From Weeksellaceae bacterium (GTDB taxonomy: Bacteria; Bacteroidota; Bacteroidia; Flavobacteriales; Weeksellaceae), in assembly GCA_028694715.1 (NCBI GenBank), contig JAQVKJ010000011.1, positions 1 through 12,290 of the forward strand: a DNA stretch of 12,290 nt. Direction: 5' to 3'. A model generated the notes under the pieces. The model did no database searches. It worked only from the letters and a program-made list of their open reading frames with translations, and had not been told where the DNA came from. The position numbers and the translations under genes are program-made. Positions 11,457 through 12,290 of this stretch are shown here, piece after piece. How positions within the stretch are numbered: position 1 is the stretch's first letter; the number at the start of each line of letters is the position of its first letter.

Positions 11457-12290
11457 TTACTTCAATCTATCAAAACTTCGTTTGATAAAATCAGTCAGTT
11501 CTTTTCCTTTCAATAAATTCTGAGAAAGTTTCGCCAAATCCAATGCTTGATTGATTAGAGCTGTTTTCTCTTCTTCGGGTTTATTCAGAATTTCTGTCGC
11601 CAGCCCGCTGTTGGTATTCACCACGAGGTTATACATCTCGGGGAAACCACCCATACCGAACATTCCACCTCCGGTTTGTTGCATGTCTTTCATCCGTCTG
11701 ATGAATTCGGGTTGGGTAATCACAAAAGGCGAATCCGATGCACTCATGTCTTCTAACTGAACCGTGTATTTTTCCTTGTCAACAGAACTTTCAATCGCCG
11801 TCTTCAAACTTTCCTTTTGTTCGTCTGACAGTATGGAAATCTTTGGTTCGTCCTTTTTAATCAAGTTGCTGATGTGGTCAGCGTCCACCCGAGCAAATGC
11901 AATCTTCTCTTTGGTGTATTCCATCTTTTGAATGAAATGTGCGGCAATGGGCGAATCCATCAACAAAACCTCGTATGACTTTTCCTGTGCCGACTGAATG
12001 TACGCATCCTGAGCGTCTTTGTCAGTGGTATAAAGCAGCACAAGTTTGCCGTCTTTGTCCGTTTGGTTGTCTTTGATTTTCTCGTTCAGCTCGTCCCAAG
12101 TGTGAAACTGACCGTCAACATTGGGATAAAGCATGAATTTATCGGTTTTTTCGGCAAATTTATTATCAGAAATCACTCCGTATTCCAGCACCACTTTGAT
12201 GTCGTTCCATTTCTTCTGAAAATCCTCTCGCTGGTTTTTCAAAAGCGAAACCATTTTATCGGCAACTTTTTTACTGATATAATTAGAAAT
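11457..12290 (-). CDS. htpG: Molecular chaperone HtpG (Hsp90), C-terminal part (partial)
   Basis: Bacterial Hsp90, an ATP-driven dimeric chaperone acting after DnaK. The visible 277 residues are the second half of a protein normally over 600 residues; the frame stays open through the right edge, reading ISNYISKKVADKM before the internal Met at 12254, so that Met is not the start. The middle domain is seen from FQKKWNDIKVVLEYGVISD through KLVLLYTTDKDAQDAYIQSA, and YEVLLMDSPIAAHFIQKME, followed by the C-terminal dimerisation domain (SPFVITQPEFIRRMKDMQQT, a Gly/Met-rich patch GGGMFGMGGFPEMYNLVVN, and a helical end). The ATP-binding N-terminal domain lies outside the window. It converges on grpE-dnaJ, so three heat-shock chaperone genes sit together. 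Confidence 0.96.
   Translation of the reverse strand: MSNYISKKVADKMVSLLKNQREDFQKKWNDIKVVLEYGVISDNKFAEKTDKFMLYPNVDGQFHTWDELNEKIKDNQTDKDGKLVLLYTTDKDAQDAYIQSAQEKSYEVLLMDSPIAAHFIQKMEYTKEKIAFARVDADHISNLIKKDEPKISILSDEQKESLKTAIESSVDKEKYTVQLEDMSASDSPFVITQPEFIRRMKDMQQTGGGMFGMGGFPEMYNLVVNTNSGLATEILNKPEEEKTALINQALDLAKLSQNLLKGKELTDFIKRSFDRLK

Overview
The window is a core-genome segment of a Bacteroidota bacterium; I cannot place it below phylum level with confidence. The evidence is the -33/-7 promoter form (TTTG, 19 bases, TAnnTTTG) repeated upstream of several operons, start codons preceded by A/T-rich sequence without a Shine-Dalgarno box, Bacteroidota-type ribosomal proteins, EF-Tu and HtpG, and the order rpsU - tyrosine recombinase - hpf - tRNAs - tuf. 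I see no insertion sequence, prophage, CRISPR array or other clearly transferred DNA.

Positions 1-7054 are read on the minus strand and form one long translation and transcription neighbourhood. In transcription order: rpsU (bS21), a strong terminator, xerC, hpf, then a promoter fused to a palindrome, tRNA-Thr(UGU), tRNA-Tyr(GUA), tRNA-Gly(UCC), tRNA-Thr(GGU), tuf, tRNA-Trp(CCA), secE, nusG, a hairpin, a new promoter, rplK, rplA, rplJ, rplL, a strong terminator, a further promoter, a second terminator-like hairpin in a leader of about 245 bases, and the first 51 codons of rpoB at the left edge. The four tRNAs plus tuf keep the same order as thrU-tyrU-glyT-thrT-tufB of E. coli, followed as there by secE-nusG-rplKAJL-rpoB.

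Positions 7284-9229 hold two minus-strand genes unrelated to translation: an FAD-dependent acyl-CoA dehydrogenase and a secreted protein of unknown function. A divergent spacer of about 410 bases without a gene (9230-9639) follows.

Positions 9640-12290 are a heat-shock chaperone cluster: grpE and dnaJ on the plus strand, converging on the 3' part of htpG (minus strand, cut by the right edge), with a strong bidirectional terminator between them.

The gene content is ordinary; I find no new multi-gene system. The points worth a second look are regulatory or structural: an attenuator-like leader before rpoB, a shared GCAG(T/A)CC start region at four translation promoters and absent from the two others read here, a palindrome at the tRNA-tuf transcription start, a terminator whose T-run touches the xerC start codon, a DnaJ whose zinc centres are largely lost, and a sigma-54-like box before grpE.
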